A stretch of 10,931 bases of DNA from Mycobacterium sp. Lineage in GTDB: Bacteria > Actinomycetota > Actinomycetes > Mycobacteriales > Mycobacteriaceae. Below the pieces are notes generated by a model. That model was not told where the DNA came from and did not search any database. It saw only the letters and a program-made list of their open reading frames with translations. Every line of letters starts with the position of its first letter. The stretch's first letter is position 1. The stretch is taken from positions 1 through 10,931 of the forward strand of contig JAQSXQ010000020.1 in the NCBI GenBank assembly GCA_029256565.1, given 5' to 3'. Below, one piece after another: positions 1 to 7,725 of the stretch. The position numbers and the translations under genes are program-made.

Positions 1-824
<824 letters not shown>

Positions 825-828
<4 letters not shown>

Positions 829-1580
829 TCCGGCTCGAGGGAGTGGTCGCCGGCTACGGCGGCGGCAATGTCCTGCAAGGTGTCGATCTGGAAGTCCGCG
901 CGGGTGAACTCGGCTGCATCGTCGGCCCCAACGGGGCGGGCAAGTCGACTGTACTGCGTGCCGTCAGCGGAATACTCAAACCGAGTGCCGGCCGAATCAT
1001 TCTGGACGGCAAGGACATCACCGGTCTGGCGCCGGACGAGGTGCTCGGCTGCGGTGTCACCCAGGTACCGCAGAGCAACGGGTTGTTCCCCACGCTGACC
1101 GTCAAGGAGAACATCCTGATGGGCGCCTACGTCATCCGCAGACAGCGCGCGCTGGTCAAGCAGCGCTACGACGAAGTGCTCGGCATGTTCCCGCTGGTCA
1201 AGGACAAGACCGGGGTGCGCTGCGGCAACCTCTCGGGCGGCCAGCGCCGAATGGTGGAGTTCGCCCGCTCCCTGATGCTCGACCCGAAGCTGGTCCTGCT
1301 CGATGAACCGTCACTGGGGCTGGATCCCAAGTCTCTCACCGTGATAGACCAAGCGGTGGCCATCATGCGTGCCAGCGGCAAAGCCGTGCTCATGGTGGAA
1401 CAGAACGTCCGATTCGGCCTGCGGATGGCCACCAGCGGCATAGTCATGGAAAGCGGCCGCGTCCTGCTCACCGGGCCGGCCTCATCCGTTCTGAACAACC
1501 CGGAGATCGCCGATCTCTACTTCGGCGGTGCGGTGCAAGCGCCGGTCGCCGACACACCGGCCACCCAACCCACGGCCTGA
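825..1580 (+). CDS. livF: Liv-type ABC transporter ATP-binding protein (LivF-like)
   Basis: Second ATPase of the same importer, forming a heterodimer with the preceding LivG-like protein. It has 251 aa. Walker A GPNGAGKS is at 34-41, the Q-loop Gln of VPQ at 83, the signature LSGGQ at 136-140, and Walker B with catalytic Glu LLDEP at 158-162. The usual switch His is Gln193 (VEQN), which is normal for LivF proteins and is not a defect. The ATG at 825 overlaps the upstream stop (ATGA), and a GAGAGG Shine-Dalgarno sits at 811-816, so the two ATPases are translationally coupled. The last 15 or so residues are Ala/Pro/Thr-rich and probably disordered. The permeases and solute-binding protein are not in the window; they probably lie upstream. 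Confidence 0.93.
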
Positions 1581-1586
1581 CGAACA

Positions 1587-1593
1587 GAAAAGG
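1587..1593 (+). promoter_or_regulatory. Ribosome binding site of the dehydrogenase gene
   Basis: AAAAGGA, 8 nt before the ATG at 1602. It lies in the 21-nt gap after livF and fixes the start of the next gene; no separate promoter is visible in so short a gap. Confidence 0.6.
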
Positions 1594-1601
1594 ATACGAA
1601 C

Positions 1602-2543
1602 ATGTCTGCCTCAGATCTGAAGATCGGCTGGATCGGCGCCGGCCGCATGGGTGCCCAGCTCGTCACCCGCCTGCTCGACGCCGGCTACGACGTCACCGTG
1701 TACAACCGCACCGCCTCCAAGGCTGCCGCGTTGGCCGACAAGGGTGCAAAGGTCGTCACCCAGCCGGTCGACCTCGCCGACCGAGACCTCGTGTTCGCCA
1801 TGGTCTCGTCGTCGAAGGACCTCGAACAGGTGATGCTCGGGGAGAACGGCCTGCTCACCGGTCCGGACTCGCCCCGCGTGATCGCCGATTCCTCCACTGT
1901 TTCCGCGGAGGCCAGCCTGAAGATCCGCGAAGCGGCCAACTCCCGTGGCTGCGACTTCCTGGCCACTCCCGTCAGCGGCAATCCCAAGGTGATCGCGGCG
2001 GGGAAGCTCACGGTGGCCGTGTCGGGTCCACGCGAAGTGTTCGAGTCGATCGAGCCCGTGTTGAACGTCTTCGGCCGCAGCGTCACCTATGTCGGTGAAG
2101 GTGAGGTGGCCCGACTGGTCAAGATCGCCCACAACCTGATGCTGGGTGTGGTCACCCAGTGCCTGGCCGAGATCACCGTGCTGGTCGAGAAGGGCGGCGT
2201 CAGCCGCGCCGACTTCTTGGCCTTCCTGAACGACTCGGTGATGGGATCGACGTTCACGCAATACAAGTCACCGGCATTCGTCAACCTCGACTTCTCGCCG
2301 ACGTTCACCATGGAGCTACTCCAGAAGGACTTCGACCTCGGTCTCGAAGCTGCCCACCAGCTCAAGTCACCGATGCCGATCGCCTCGGCCACGCGGCAGA
2401 TCATCGCGCAGGCCGCCGGTGCCGGTGTCGGTGTCGAAGAGGACTTCGCGACGCTGCTGCTCGAAGTGGCCCGCGGCGCCGGTTTGGAGCTGGAACCGGA
2501 GAACGTGCCCGTCGACGACGGCCTGACCCCGGTGCACTCGTGA
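1602..2543 (+). CDS. NAD(P)-dependent beta-hydroxyacid dehydrogenase, 3-hydroxyisobutyrate dehydrogenase family
   Basis: Soluble enzyme of 313 aa that should oxidise a beta-hydroxyacid to the semialdehyde or keto acid, or reduce in reverse. The Rossmann motif GAGRMG is at 12-17; the second strand ends in NRT (35-37), where an Arg rather than an acidic residue suggests NADP. The substrate-binding segment is PVSGN at 123-127, where most relatives have PVSGG. The catalytic Lys is K174 in KIAHN, with Asn178. The C-terminal half (about 165-300) is the all-helical domain. Length is typical. It follows livF after 21 nt and overlaps the M24 gene by GTGA, so it belongs to the transporter operon and probably acts on the imported compound or its cleavage product. 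Other members of this superfamily (tartronate semialdehyde or succinic semialdehyde reductases, imine reductases) cannot be excluded; substrate unknown. Confidence 0.88.
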   Translation: MSASDLKIGWIGAGRMGAQLVTRLLDAGYDVTVYNRTASKAAALADKGAKVVTQPVDLADRDLVFAMVSSSKDLEQVMLGENGLLTGPDSPRVIADSSTVSAEASLKIREAANSRGCDFLATPVSGNPKVIAAGKLTVAVSGPREVFESIEPVLNVFGRSVTYVGEGEVARLVKIAHNLMLGVVTQCLAEITVLVEKGGVSRADFLAFLNDSVMGSTFTQYKSPAFVNLDFSPTFTMELLQKDFDLGLEAAHQLKSPMPIASATRQIIAQAAGAGVGVEEDFATLLLEVARGAGLELEPENVPVDDGLTPVHS

Positions 2544-3784
2544 GCGCTGTCCGTCCCTTGGGCGCGCCCGGACACATGGGCGTCGACTACGAGGAGCGGG
2601 TGGACTTCGCCCGGCTGCGCGACTATCGGATCGGCCGTGCGAAGGCGGCGCTGGAGGCCAGCGGCTGCGGAGCGTTCCTCCTGTTCGACTTCTACAACAT
2701 TCGCTACACCACTCAGACGTGGATCGGTGGCGCTCTGGGCGACAAGATGATTCGTTATTGCTTGTTGACCCGTGAGGGCGACCCCATCCTCTGGGATTTC
2801 GGCTCGGCGGTGCGGCACCACAAGCTGTACTCGCCGTGGCTGCCGCAGGAGAACTGGCGTGCCGGGTTTCTGGGATTCCGCGGCGCCGTGGCTCCGGACG
2901 CCGGGCTGATGCGCGACGCGGTCACCGAGATCAAGGGAATCCTCACCGAGGCGGGTGTAGCGGATGCGCCGGTGGGCATGGACATCGTCGAGCCGCCCTT
3001 CCTGTTCGAGATGCAGCGCCAAGGCCTGACGGTGGTCGACGCACAACAGAGCATGCTCGACGCCCGGGTGATCAAGTCGCAGGACGAGATCATGCTGCTG
3101 AACCAGGCTGCGGCGATGGTCGACGGGGTATATCAGGACATCGTCGATGTCCTGAAACCCGGTGTGCGAGAGAACGAGATCGTCGCGCTGGCCAACAAAC
3201 GGCTCTACGAGATGGGCTCGGATCAGGTCGAGGCCGTCAACGCCATCTCGGGTGAACGGTGCAACCCTCATCCGCACAACTTCACCGACCGGATCATCCG
3301 GCCTGGCGATCAGGCGTTCTTCGACATCATCCACTCGTACAACGGGTATCGGACCTGCTACTACCGCACCTTTGGGGTGGGTTCTGCGACGCAGAGTCAG
3401 CGTGATGCCTACAAGACCGCGCGCGAGTGGATGGACCGGTCCATCGAGGCGATCCGGCCCGGCGTCTCATCCGACCAGATCGCACTGTTGTTGCCGAAGG
3501 CGGAGGATTTCGGCTTCGAGAACGAAATGGCAGCGTTCGGTTTGCAGTTCGCGCACGGCCTTGGGCTGGGACTGCACGAGCGCCCCATCATCTCGCGGCT
3601 GAACTCCCTGGAGAACCCCATCGAACTGCAGGCCGGCATGGTGTTCGCGATGGAGACCTACGCTCCGGCCTCGGACGGCATCTCAGCTGCACGCATCGAA
3701 GAGGAAGTGGTGGTCACCGACGACGGCCCGGTGATCCTGACCAAGTTTCCAGCCCAGGAGCTGTTCGTCGCCAACGAGTACTGA
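2540..3784 (+). CDS. M24-family hydrolase (creatinase/Xaa-Pro peptidase fold) with altered metal site
   Basis: Protein of 414 aa from the GTG at 2540. The N-terminal creatinase-type domain spans about 30-165 and the pita-bread M24 domain about 175-405. By eye alignment to M24 peptidases, the first metal Asp is kept (D262, FFDI), the second metal Asp of the GYxSDxTRTF motif is Cys273 (GYRTCYYRTF), and His339 (AHGLG), Glu372 (MET) and Glu387 (RIEEE) are kept, as is the substrate-site His around 244-246 (PHPHN). The family includes proline peptidases, creatinase and the DMSP lyase DddP; a C-N bond hydrolase or lyase is more likely than a housekeeping peptidase, because the gene sits in an uptake/catabolic operon. 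The GTG overlaps the previous stop (GTGA); an ATG at 2576 (402 aa) is the alternative start. No signal peptide, so cytoplasmic. Confidence 0.82.
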   Translation: MSAVRPLGAPGHMGVDYEERVDFARLRDYRIGRAKAALEASGCGAFLLFDFYNIRYTTQTWIGGALGDKMIRYCLLTREGDPILWDFGSAVRHHKLYSPWLPQENWRAGFLGFRGAVAPDAGLMRDAVTEIKGILTEAGVADAPVGMDIVEPPFLFEMQRQGLTVVDAQQSMLDARVIKSQDEIMLLNQAAAMVDGVYQDIVDVLKPGVRENEIVALANKRLYEMGSDQVEAVNAISGERCNPHPHNFTDRIIRPGDQAFFDIIHSYNGYRTCYYRTFGVGSATQSQRDAYKTAREWMDRSIEAIRPGVSSDQIALLLPKAEDFGFENEMAAFGLQFAHGLGLGLHERPIISRLNSLENPIELQAGMVFAMETYAPASDGISAARIEEEVVVTDDGPVILTKFPAQELFVANEY

Positions 3785-3820
3785 CCCTCGACCGGGGACC
3801 CCTCGCCTCCAATGGAAGTG

Positions 3821-3867
3821 CGGTTTGGTACGCAACATGCCGACAGGCGCGTATCAAACCGTTCTTT
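3821..3867 (+). terminator. Hairpin terminator after the livGF-dehydrogenase-M24 operon
   Basis: A 13-bp stem (3821-3833 pairing with 3849-3861, one G-U pair) encloses a 15-nt loop and is followed by TTCTTT. It lies 37 nt after the M24 stop in the 143-bp gap between convergent genes, the expected place for a terminator. The other strand has only a weak T-run after the stem, so it may act partly in both directions. The rest of the 3785-3927 gap shows no gene. Confidence 0.72.
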
Positions 3868-3927
3868 CGTGTCAGATCCAATATCGGTGAAGACGCCGCC
3901 GATGGCCAGGCGCAGGCGACGCGGGCC

Positions 3928-4527
3928 TCACCTGTGACTGGTGGCGGAGAACGTGTGCGCGACCTCGGGTGCCAGACCCGCCGTCGACTCGGTGCCGAGG
4001 TCGCCGTGCTTGATGCCGAGGGTCTTCAGGAACTTCTGCTGCCCCATGGTCAGTCCGATGAAGTAGCCGAGTTCGACGATCTCGGGTTCGGTGAACTCGC
4101 GATGCAGCGACTCCCACACGTCGTCGTCGGCCTGACCGGGGTCCCAGGCGATCGCTTCGGCAAGCATCAGTGCGGCCTTCTCGCGAGAGGAGAACACCGG
4201 GGAGTCGCGGAACTCGATGACGTCGTCGAACTCACGCTCGGTGAGGCCGCCCGCCATCGCGAGATGGGAACGCTGCCCGGCGCAGTAGCCGCACTCGAGT
4301 GACTTGGCGACGAAGACCCGTGCGAGTTCCTTGATCGAGTGATCGAGTACGCCTTCTCGGAACACCTGCTGCCATGACTGATTGAAGGTGCGAAGCACCG
4401 CCGGGACATGTGCGCGGATCGCCTGGCTCTCGACGCGCGGTGTGCCGTACCTGCGTGAGTCGGCGATGTAGCCGGCCAGTTCTGGATCGGTGATCGAATC
4501 CGGGTCGACATAGCTGATGCGGGGCAT
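3928..4527 (-). CDS. Carboxymuconolactone decarboxylase/AhpD-like family protein
   Basis: All-helical protein of 199 aa from the CMD/AhpD family, which includes alkylhydroperoxidases using a CxxC pair and gamma-carboxymuconolactone decarboxylases. The core is at about 40-125: Glu67 (KELAR), then CGYC with Cys79 and Cys82. Where AhpD has CxxCxxxH, this protein has Arg86 at the His position and His88 two residues on (CGYCAGQRSH), a variant that leaves the peroxidase role open. A strong AAGGAGG lies 4 nt before the ATG. It diverges from the LacI gene, and a perfect palindrome sits directly on its predicted transcription start, so it is very probably a target of that repressor. It ends tail to tail with the M24 operon. 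A redox or detoxifying role during catabolism is possible; the reaction is not known. Confidence 0.82.
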   Translation of the reverse strand: MPRISYVDPDSITDPELAGYIADSRRYGTPRVESQAIRAHVPAVLRTFNQSWQQVFREGVLDHSIKELARVFVAKSLECGYCAGQRSHLAMAGGLTEREFDDVIEFRDSPVFSSREKAALMLAEAIAWDPGQADDDVWESLHREFTEPEIVELGYFIGLTMGQQKFLKTLGIKHGDLGTESTAGLAPEVAHTFSATSHR

Positions 4528-4531
4528 CGGG

Positions 4532-4538
4532 CCTCCTT
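4532..4538 (-). promoter_or_regulatory. Strong ribosome binding site of the AhpD-like gene
   Basis: Read on the - strand this is AAGGAGG, fully complementary to the 16S rRNA tail, 4 nt before the ATG at 4527. It fixes the start and suggests high expression once derepressed. Confidence 0.75.
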
Positions 4539-4546
4539 GGCGCGTC

Positions 4547-4564
4547 TTGGCAATCGATTGCCAA
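4547..4564. promoter_or_regulatory. Perfect 18-bp palindromic operator, probable LacI-family site
   Basis: TTGGCAATCGATTGCCAA is identical to its reverse complement. LacI/GalR-family operators are typically 14-20 bp palindromes with a central CG, as here. It lies between the divergent AhpD-like and LacI genes and directly abuts the predicted -10 box of the AhpD-like gene, so bound repressor would cover the transcription start. It is also about 65 bp upstream of the LacI start, leaving room for autoregulation. The site is seen; the link to this regulator is inferred from position and family. Confidence 0.82.
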
Positions 4565-4594
4565 ATCGTACGTCGTTGAGCGGTGGCAACGCAA
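4565..4594 (-). promoter_or_regulatory. Predicted promoter of the AhpD-like gene
   Basis: On the - strand, a TACGAT -10 box (4565-4570, TANNNT as in actinobacterial SigA promoters) is preceded after 18 bp by TTGCGT (4589-4594), a partial -35. The transcription start would fall inside the adjacent palindrome. The -10 is good; the -35 matches in only three positions. Confidence 0.5.
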
Positions 4595-4616
4595 GGCCCA
4601 CCCTCCGGTCCCCGAT

Positions 4617-4622
4617 TACGAT
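4617..4622 (+). promoter_or_regulatory. -10 box for a leaderless LacI-family transcript
   Basis: TACGAT ends 6 bp before the GTG at 4629, and there is no Shine-Dalgarno in the preceding 20 bases. This is the spacing expected if transcription begins at or next to the GTG, giving a leaderless mRNA, a common arrangement in mycobacteria. No clear -35 is visible. Confidence 0.5.
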
Positions 4623-4628
4623 TCCCCT

Positions 4629-5675
4629 GTGGCCAAGCCGACGATCCAGGATGTGGCTCGTGCCGCGGGGGTCCATCCCGGCACGGCGTCCCGGGCGCTC
4701 AACCCCGAGCTCGCGGGAAGGGTCACGCCGGCCACCACCAAACGGGTGCAGGAGGCGGCGGCGGAACTCGGGTATGTTCCGGACCAGTTCGGGCGAAGCC
4801 TTCGAACACGGCGGTCCCACAACATCGGAGTCCTCGTCCCGGATCTCGGCAATCCGGTGTTCCCGCCGATCGTGCGAGGCATCGAGGACACTCTGCGCGA
4901 CGCCGGCTACGAGGCCCTCATCGCCAATACCGATGACAGCGCCGACCGCGAGGCGCGACTGATCGACGTGTTGAACGCCAGGCGATGCGACGGATTCATC
5001 ATCGCCTCGTCACGCGTCGATGACCCCGCCGTCAGCGCGCTCCTGAGTTCGGCGACGCCGGTCGTCCTCGTCAATCGCATGGTGGACACGCTGGTGACTT
5101 CGGTCGTCAGCGATGACGCCTCGGGGATCCGCGCCGCTGTCGAGCACCTCGCGCAGCTAGGACACACCGACATCGCGCACGTCACAGGTCCCGCGACGCT
5201 GTCGATGACCCGAGTTCGCCGGGCAGCGTTCGAAGATGCCATGGGTTCGGCAGGTCTGTCCGTGAAGCCGAAATGGATCGTCGAGGCGACCAGGTACGCC
5301 GCTGACGAGGGCCGGGACGCCTTCGCGAAGGTGCTCGATCGAGCGGTTCCTTCGGCGGTCATCGCAGGAAACGACATGATCGCGGTCGGCTGCTACATCG
5401 CGCTGCAGGGTCGCGGACTCCGATGCCCGCACGAGGTGTCAGTCGTCGGCTTCAACGACATGCCGTTGGCGGGATTCTTGGACCCGCCGTTGACCACCGT
5501 TGCCATCCCGCAACACGACATCGGCGCCGCTGCAGCAGAACTCGTTCTCGAGTTGATCGCAGGTAGACAGCCCGCGCAGCGCATGCTGCCGGTCGAACTC
5601 GTCACCCGGGGGTCGACGGCGGCACCGCCGGGCGGACGGATCCGCCGTACCGTCAGGCCTTCCACACCGTCTTGA
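4629..5675 (+). CDS. LacI-family transcriptional regulator
   Basis: DNA-binding repressor of 348 aa. The N-terminal helix-turn-helix is at 5-25 (TIQDVARAAGV then SRALN), a hinge helix near 50-60 (FGRSLRTRR) and a periplasmic-binding-protein-like effector domain from about 64 to 335 (HNIGVLVPD, then VVGFNDMPLA near the end). In the recognition helix, residues 17-18, which set operator choice in LacI (Tyr-Gln there), are Pro-Gly here. The effector is probably a small polar compound, perhaps one linked to the Liv importer or dehydrogenases, but cannot be read from sequence. The likely operator is the palindrome at 4547-4564. The start is a GTG without Shine-Dalgarno, probably leaderless. The 3' end overlaps the convergent aldehyde dehydrogenase gene by 23 bp. 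Confidence 0.92.
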   Translation: MAKPTIQDVARAAGVHPGTASRALNPELAGRVTPATTKRVQEAAAELGYVPDQFGRSLRTRRSHNIGVLVPDLGNPVFPPIVRGIEDTLRDAGYEALIANTDDSADREARLIDVLNARRCDGFIIASSRVDDPAVSALLSSATPVVLVNRMVDTLVTSVVSDDASGIRAAVEHLAQLGHTDIAHVTGPATLSMTRVRRAAFEDAMGSAGLSVKPKWIVEATRYAADEGRDAFAKVLDRAVPSAVIAGNDMIAVGCYIALQGRGLRCPHEVSVVGFNDMPLAGFLDPPLTTVAIPQHDIGAAAAELVLELIAGRQPAQRMLPVELVTRGSTAAPPGGRIRRTVRPSTPS

Positions 5676-7029
5676 GGTTGCAGAATTCGCGGATACCCGC
5701 CGCGGCGAGTTCTCGCCCGTAGCCGGAGTCCTTGATGCCGCCGAACGGCAGCTCGGGGTAGGAGACGGTCATGCCGTTGACGAAGACCGCACCGGCGTCG
5801 AGATTGGCCACGAACCAATCCTGTTCGGCGCCGTCACCACTCCACACCGCGGAACTCAGCCCGAAGGTGGTCTGGTTGGCTACGCGCACCGCCTCCTCCC
5901 GGTCGGCCACCTTGTACACCGAGGCCACCGGACCAAACGTCTCCTCGAGCACGATCCGCATGTCGTCGGTCAGCCCGGCCAGCACCGTCGGGGTGTAGTA
6001 CCAGCCGGCGCGGTCCGGGGCGCTGCCGCCGGCGAGCACCTGGGCGCCTTTGATCACCGCATCGTCGACCAACTCGGCGACATCGCTGCGTCCGGACTCG
6101 GTGGCAAGCGGACCCACGTCGGTGGCCTCATCCATCGGGTCCCCGACCTTCAGGGCGTTCATCCTGTCGACGAACAAGCGGATGAACTCGTCGTAGACGT
6201 CAGCGTGCACGATGAAACGTTTACCTGCGATGCATGATTGACCGTTGTTGGAGACGCGGGCCTTCACGGCCACACCCGCGGCAGCCTCGACGTCGGCGCT
6301 GGGCATCACGATGAACGGGTCAGATCCACCGAGTTCCAGGACGGCCTTCTTGATCTCCTTGCCCGCCGTCGAGGCCACGGAGCGCCCGGCCGGTTCGGAG
6401 CCGGTCAGCGTGACGGCCTTGACGCGGTTGTCCTCGATCACCGCGGCGACCTCGCGGGAGCCGATCAGCAGCGTGCGAAAAGACCCGGCGGGGAAGCCGC
6501 CCTTCTCGAACAGCTCGTCGAGGTACAGAGCGGATCGAGGGACGTTCGACGCATGCTTGAGCAGGCCCGTGTTGCCGGCCATCAGCGCCGGGGCAGCGAA
6601 CCTGATCACCTGCCACAGGGGATAGTTCCACGGCATCACCGCAAGCACCACGCCCAGCGGCTGCCACACCGTGCCGGCCGCGGACGCGTTCACCGTGGAC
6701 GGATCGGTCAATTCCTCGCCGGTGAGGAAGGATTCGGCGTTGTCGGCGTAGAAGCGGATGTTCCTGGCGCACTTGAGCACTTCGGCGCGCGACTGGGCGA
6801 TGGGCTTGCCCATCTCGAATGTGATCATCTCCGCGGCGCGATCGACGTCGGCTTCGAGAATGTCGGCGGTGGCGTGCATCCACTCACTACGTTGGGCGAA
6901 GCTGGTGTTGCGCAGCTGCTGGGCAGCGCCGAAGGCTTCAGCGATCCGACGCTGCACCTCGGCGCCGTCGTGAGGCTCGAAGGACTCGACGGTCTCGCCG
7001 GTGGCGGGATTGACAGTCGCGATTGCCAT
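5653..7029 (-). CDS. NAD(P)-dependent aldehyde dehydrogenase, succinate-semialdehyde dehydrogenase (GabD1) type
   Basis: Cytoplasmic aldehyde dehydrogenase of 458 aa that oxidises an aldehyde to the acid with NAD(P). Visible residues are the oxyanion Asn135 (PWNYP), Lys158 in LLKHA, the general base Glu232 (LELGG) and the nucleophile Cys266 (NNGQSCIAGKR), with a second Glu in EETFGP. The NNGQSCIA motif and the short length match the GabD1/YneI-like succinate-semialdehyde dehydrogenase group, but that group also acts on other short semialdehydes, so the substrate is open. The start is the ATG at 7029, with AGAGGA (7035-7040) 5 nt before it; the frame continues upstream inside the GntR gene without support. 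It is the last gene of the VOC-GntR-aldehyde dehydrogenase operon, 29 nt after GntR, and its last seven codons lie under the LacI 3' end. Confidence 0.9.
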   Translation of the reverse strand: MAIATVNPATGETVESFEPHDGAEVQRRIAEAFGAAQQLRNTSFAQRSEWMHATADILEADVDRAAEMITFEMGKPIAQSRAEVLKCARNIRFYADNAESFLTGEELTDPSTVNASAAGTVWQPLGVVLAVMPWNYPLWQVIRFAAPALMAGNTGLLKHASNVPRSALYLDELFEKGGFPAGSFRTLLIGSREVAAVIEDNRVKAVTLTGSEPAGRSVASTAGKEIKKAVLELGGSDPFIVMPSADVEAAAGVAVKARVSNNGQSCIAGKRFIVHADVYDEFIRLFVDRMNALKVGDPMDEATDVGPLATESGRSDVAELVDDAVIKGAQVLAGGSAPDRAGWYYTPTVLAGLTDDMRIVLEETFGPVASVYKVADREEAVRVANQTTFGLSSAVWSGDGAEQDWFVANLDAGAVFVNGMTVSYPELPFGGIKDSGYGRELAAAGIREFCNLKTVWKA

Positions 7030-7058
7030 GGGATTCCTCTTCGGGTCGGTGGGACGGC

Positions 7059-7718
7059 TCAATCGAAAACTTCTGGATGGCGCGCGAGTTGACGGCGCGT
7101 ACGCCGGATGTGGCCCAGCAGGACGCGCTCGGCCTCGTCGGAGTCCCGGTCCCGAATCGCGGTCACCAGCATGTGATGCTCGTCGTGCAGGATGCGATGG
7201 CTGTCGGGATCGAGTAGCCGGGTGAACGCCCGGCGGTAGTGCTGGGTGGTGTTCCACAGCCGTTCGACCGCCGGACCGAGGAAGCTGGTGCCCGCGTCGG
7301 CGTAGCTTCCCAGATGGAACTCCCGGTCCAGCTCGAGAAACCGCTCGACATCTTGAGTCTCGCGCATCCGCTCGGCCAGCTCAGCCAGGTGATCGATCTG
7401 ACGGTCGTCGAGCGTCGGCAGGCTGTAACGCAGCAGCAGCGGTTCGATGCGTTCGCGCACCTGGTAGAGCTCGGCGCATTCGTCGAGGCTCAGCCGCGCG
7501 ATCCATGCACCGGCGTTGGCCACCGTGGTGACCAGACCGTCGGACTCGAGTATCCGCAACGCTTCTCGGACGGGTACCCGGCTGGCGCCGTACTGGCCGG
7601 CCAGTTCCTCCTGCCGCAGCCTGGTGCCCGGCGGATAGGCGCCGCGCAGGATTGCGTTACGCAACTCGTCGGCGACGCGGGCCCCGGTCACACCGTCGCG
7701 TACCTGTGGTGCAGTCAT
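7059..7718 (-). CDS. GntR-family regulator, FadR/FCD subfamily
   Basis: Regulator of 219 aa from the ATG at 7718, chosen because GGAG lies 10 nt before it and the sequence upstream falls inside the VOC gene. The winged helix is at about 10-75, with the hallmark ASRVPVREALRILE stretch near 45-58. The helical FCD ligand domain is at 80-210; its metal/ligand residues appear intact: Asp131, His135 (DREFH), His181 (EHH) and His203 (GHIRR). FCD regulators usually bind carboxylic acids. It starts 7 nt after the VOC stop and precedes the aldehyde dehydrogenase, so it probably controls its own operon and the divergent E1/E2 operon through the direct repeats at 8264-8342. Confidence 0.92.
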   Translation of the reverse strand: MTAPQVRDGVTGARVADELRNAILRGAYPPGTRLRQEELAGQYGASRVPVREALRILESDGLVTTVANAGAWIARLSLDECAELYQVRERIEPLLLRYSLPTLDDRQIDHLAELAERMRETQDVERFLELDREFHLGSYADAGTSFLGPAVERLWNTTQHYRRAFTRLLDPDSHRILHDEHHMLVTAIRDRDSDEAERVLLGHIRRTRRQLARHPEVFD

Positions 7719-7725
7719 GTGCGCA

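Noticed and set aside
2159..2539. Upstream extension of the M24 frame into the dehydrogenase gene
   Set aside because: The translation is Arg/Gly-rich shadow sequence, while the creatinase-type domain begins after the GTG at 2540, which has a normal GTGA overlap.
2087..3334. 415-codon - strand frame opposite the dehydrogenase and M24 genes
   Set aside because: Low-complexity, Arg/His/Val-rich translation with no motif; the + strand carries two clear enzyme genes with conserved catalytic residues.
3821..3861. Inverted repeat considered as a regulator binding site
   Set aside because: A 13-bp stem with a G-U pair, followed by a T-rich run 37 nt after a stop codon and between convergent genes, fits a transcription terminator better.
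3875..3886. GATCCAATA followed by TCG, resembling the candidate GntR sites
   Set aside because: Only a 9-bp match, located between convergent genes just after a terminator with no promoter to control; chance is a fair explanation.
7012..7030. Half-match to the LacI palindrome (TGGCAATCG) at the aldehyde dehydrogenase start
   Set aside because: Only one half-site matches and it encodes the conserved N-terminal residues MAIATVN.
7030..7257. Upstream in-frame extension of the aldehyde dehydrogenase to 534 aa
   Set aside because: It lies inside the GntR gene, reads as Arg/Pro-rich shadow sequence, and the ATG at 7029 has a well-placed AGAGGA.
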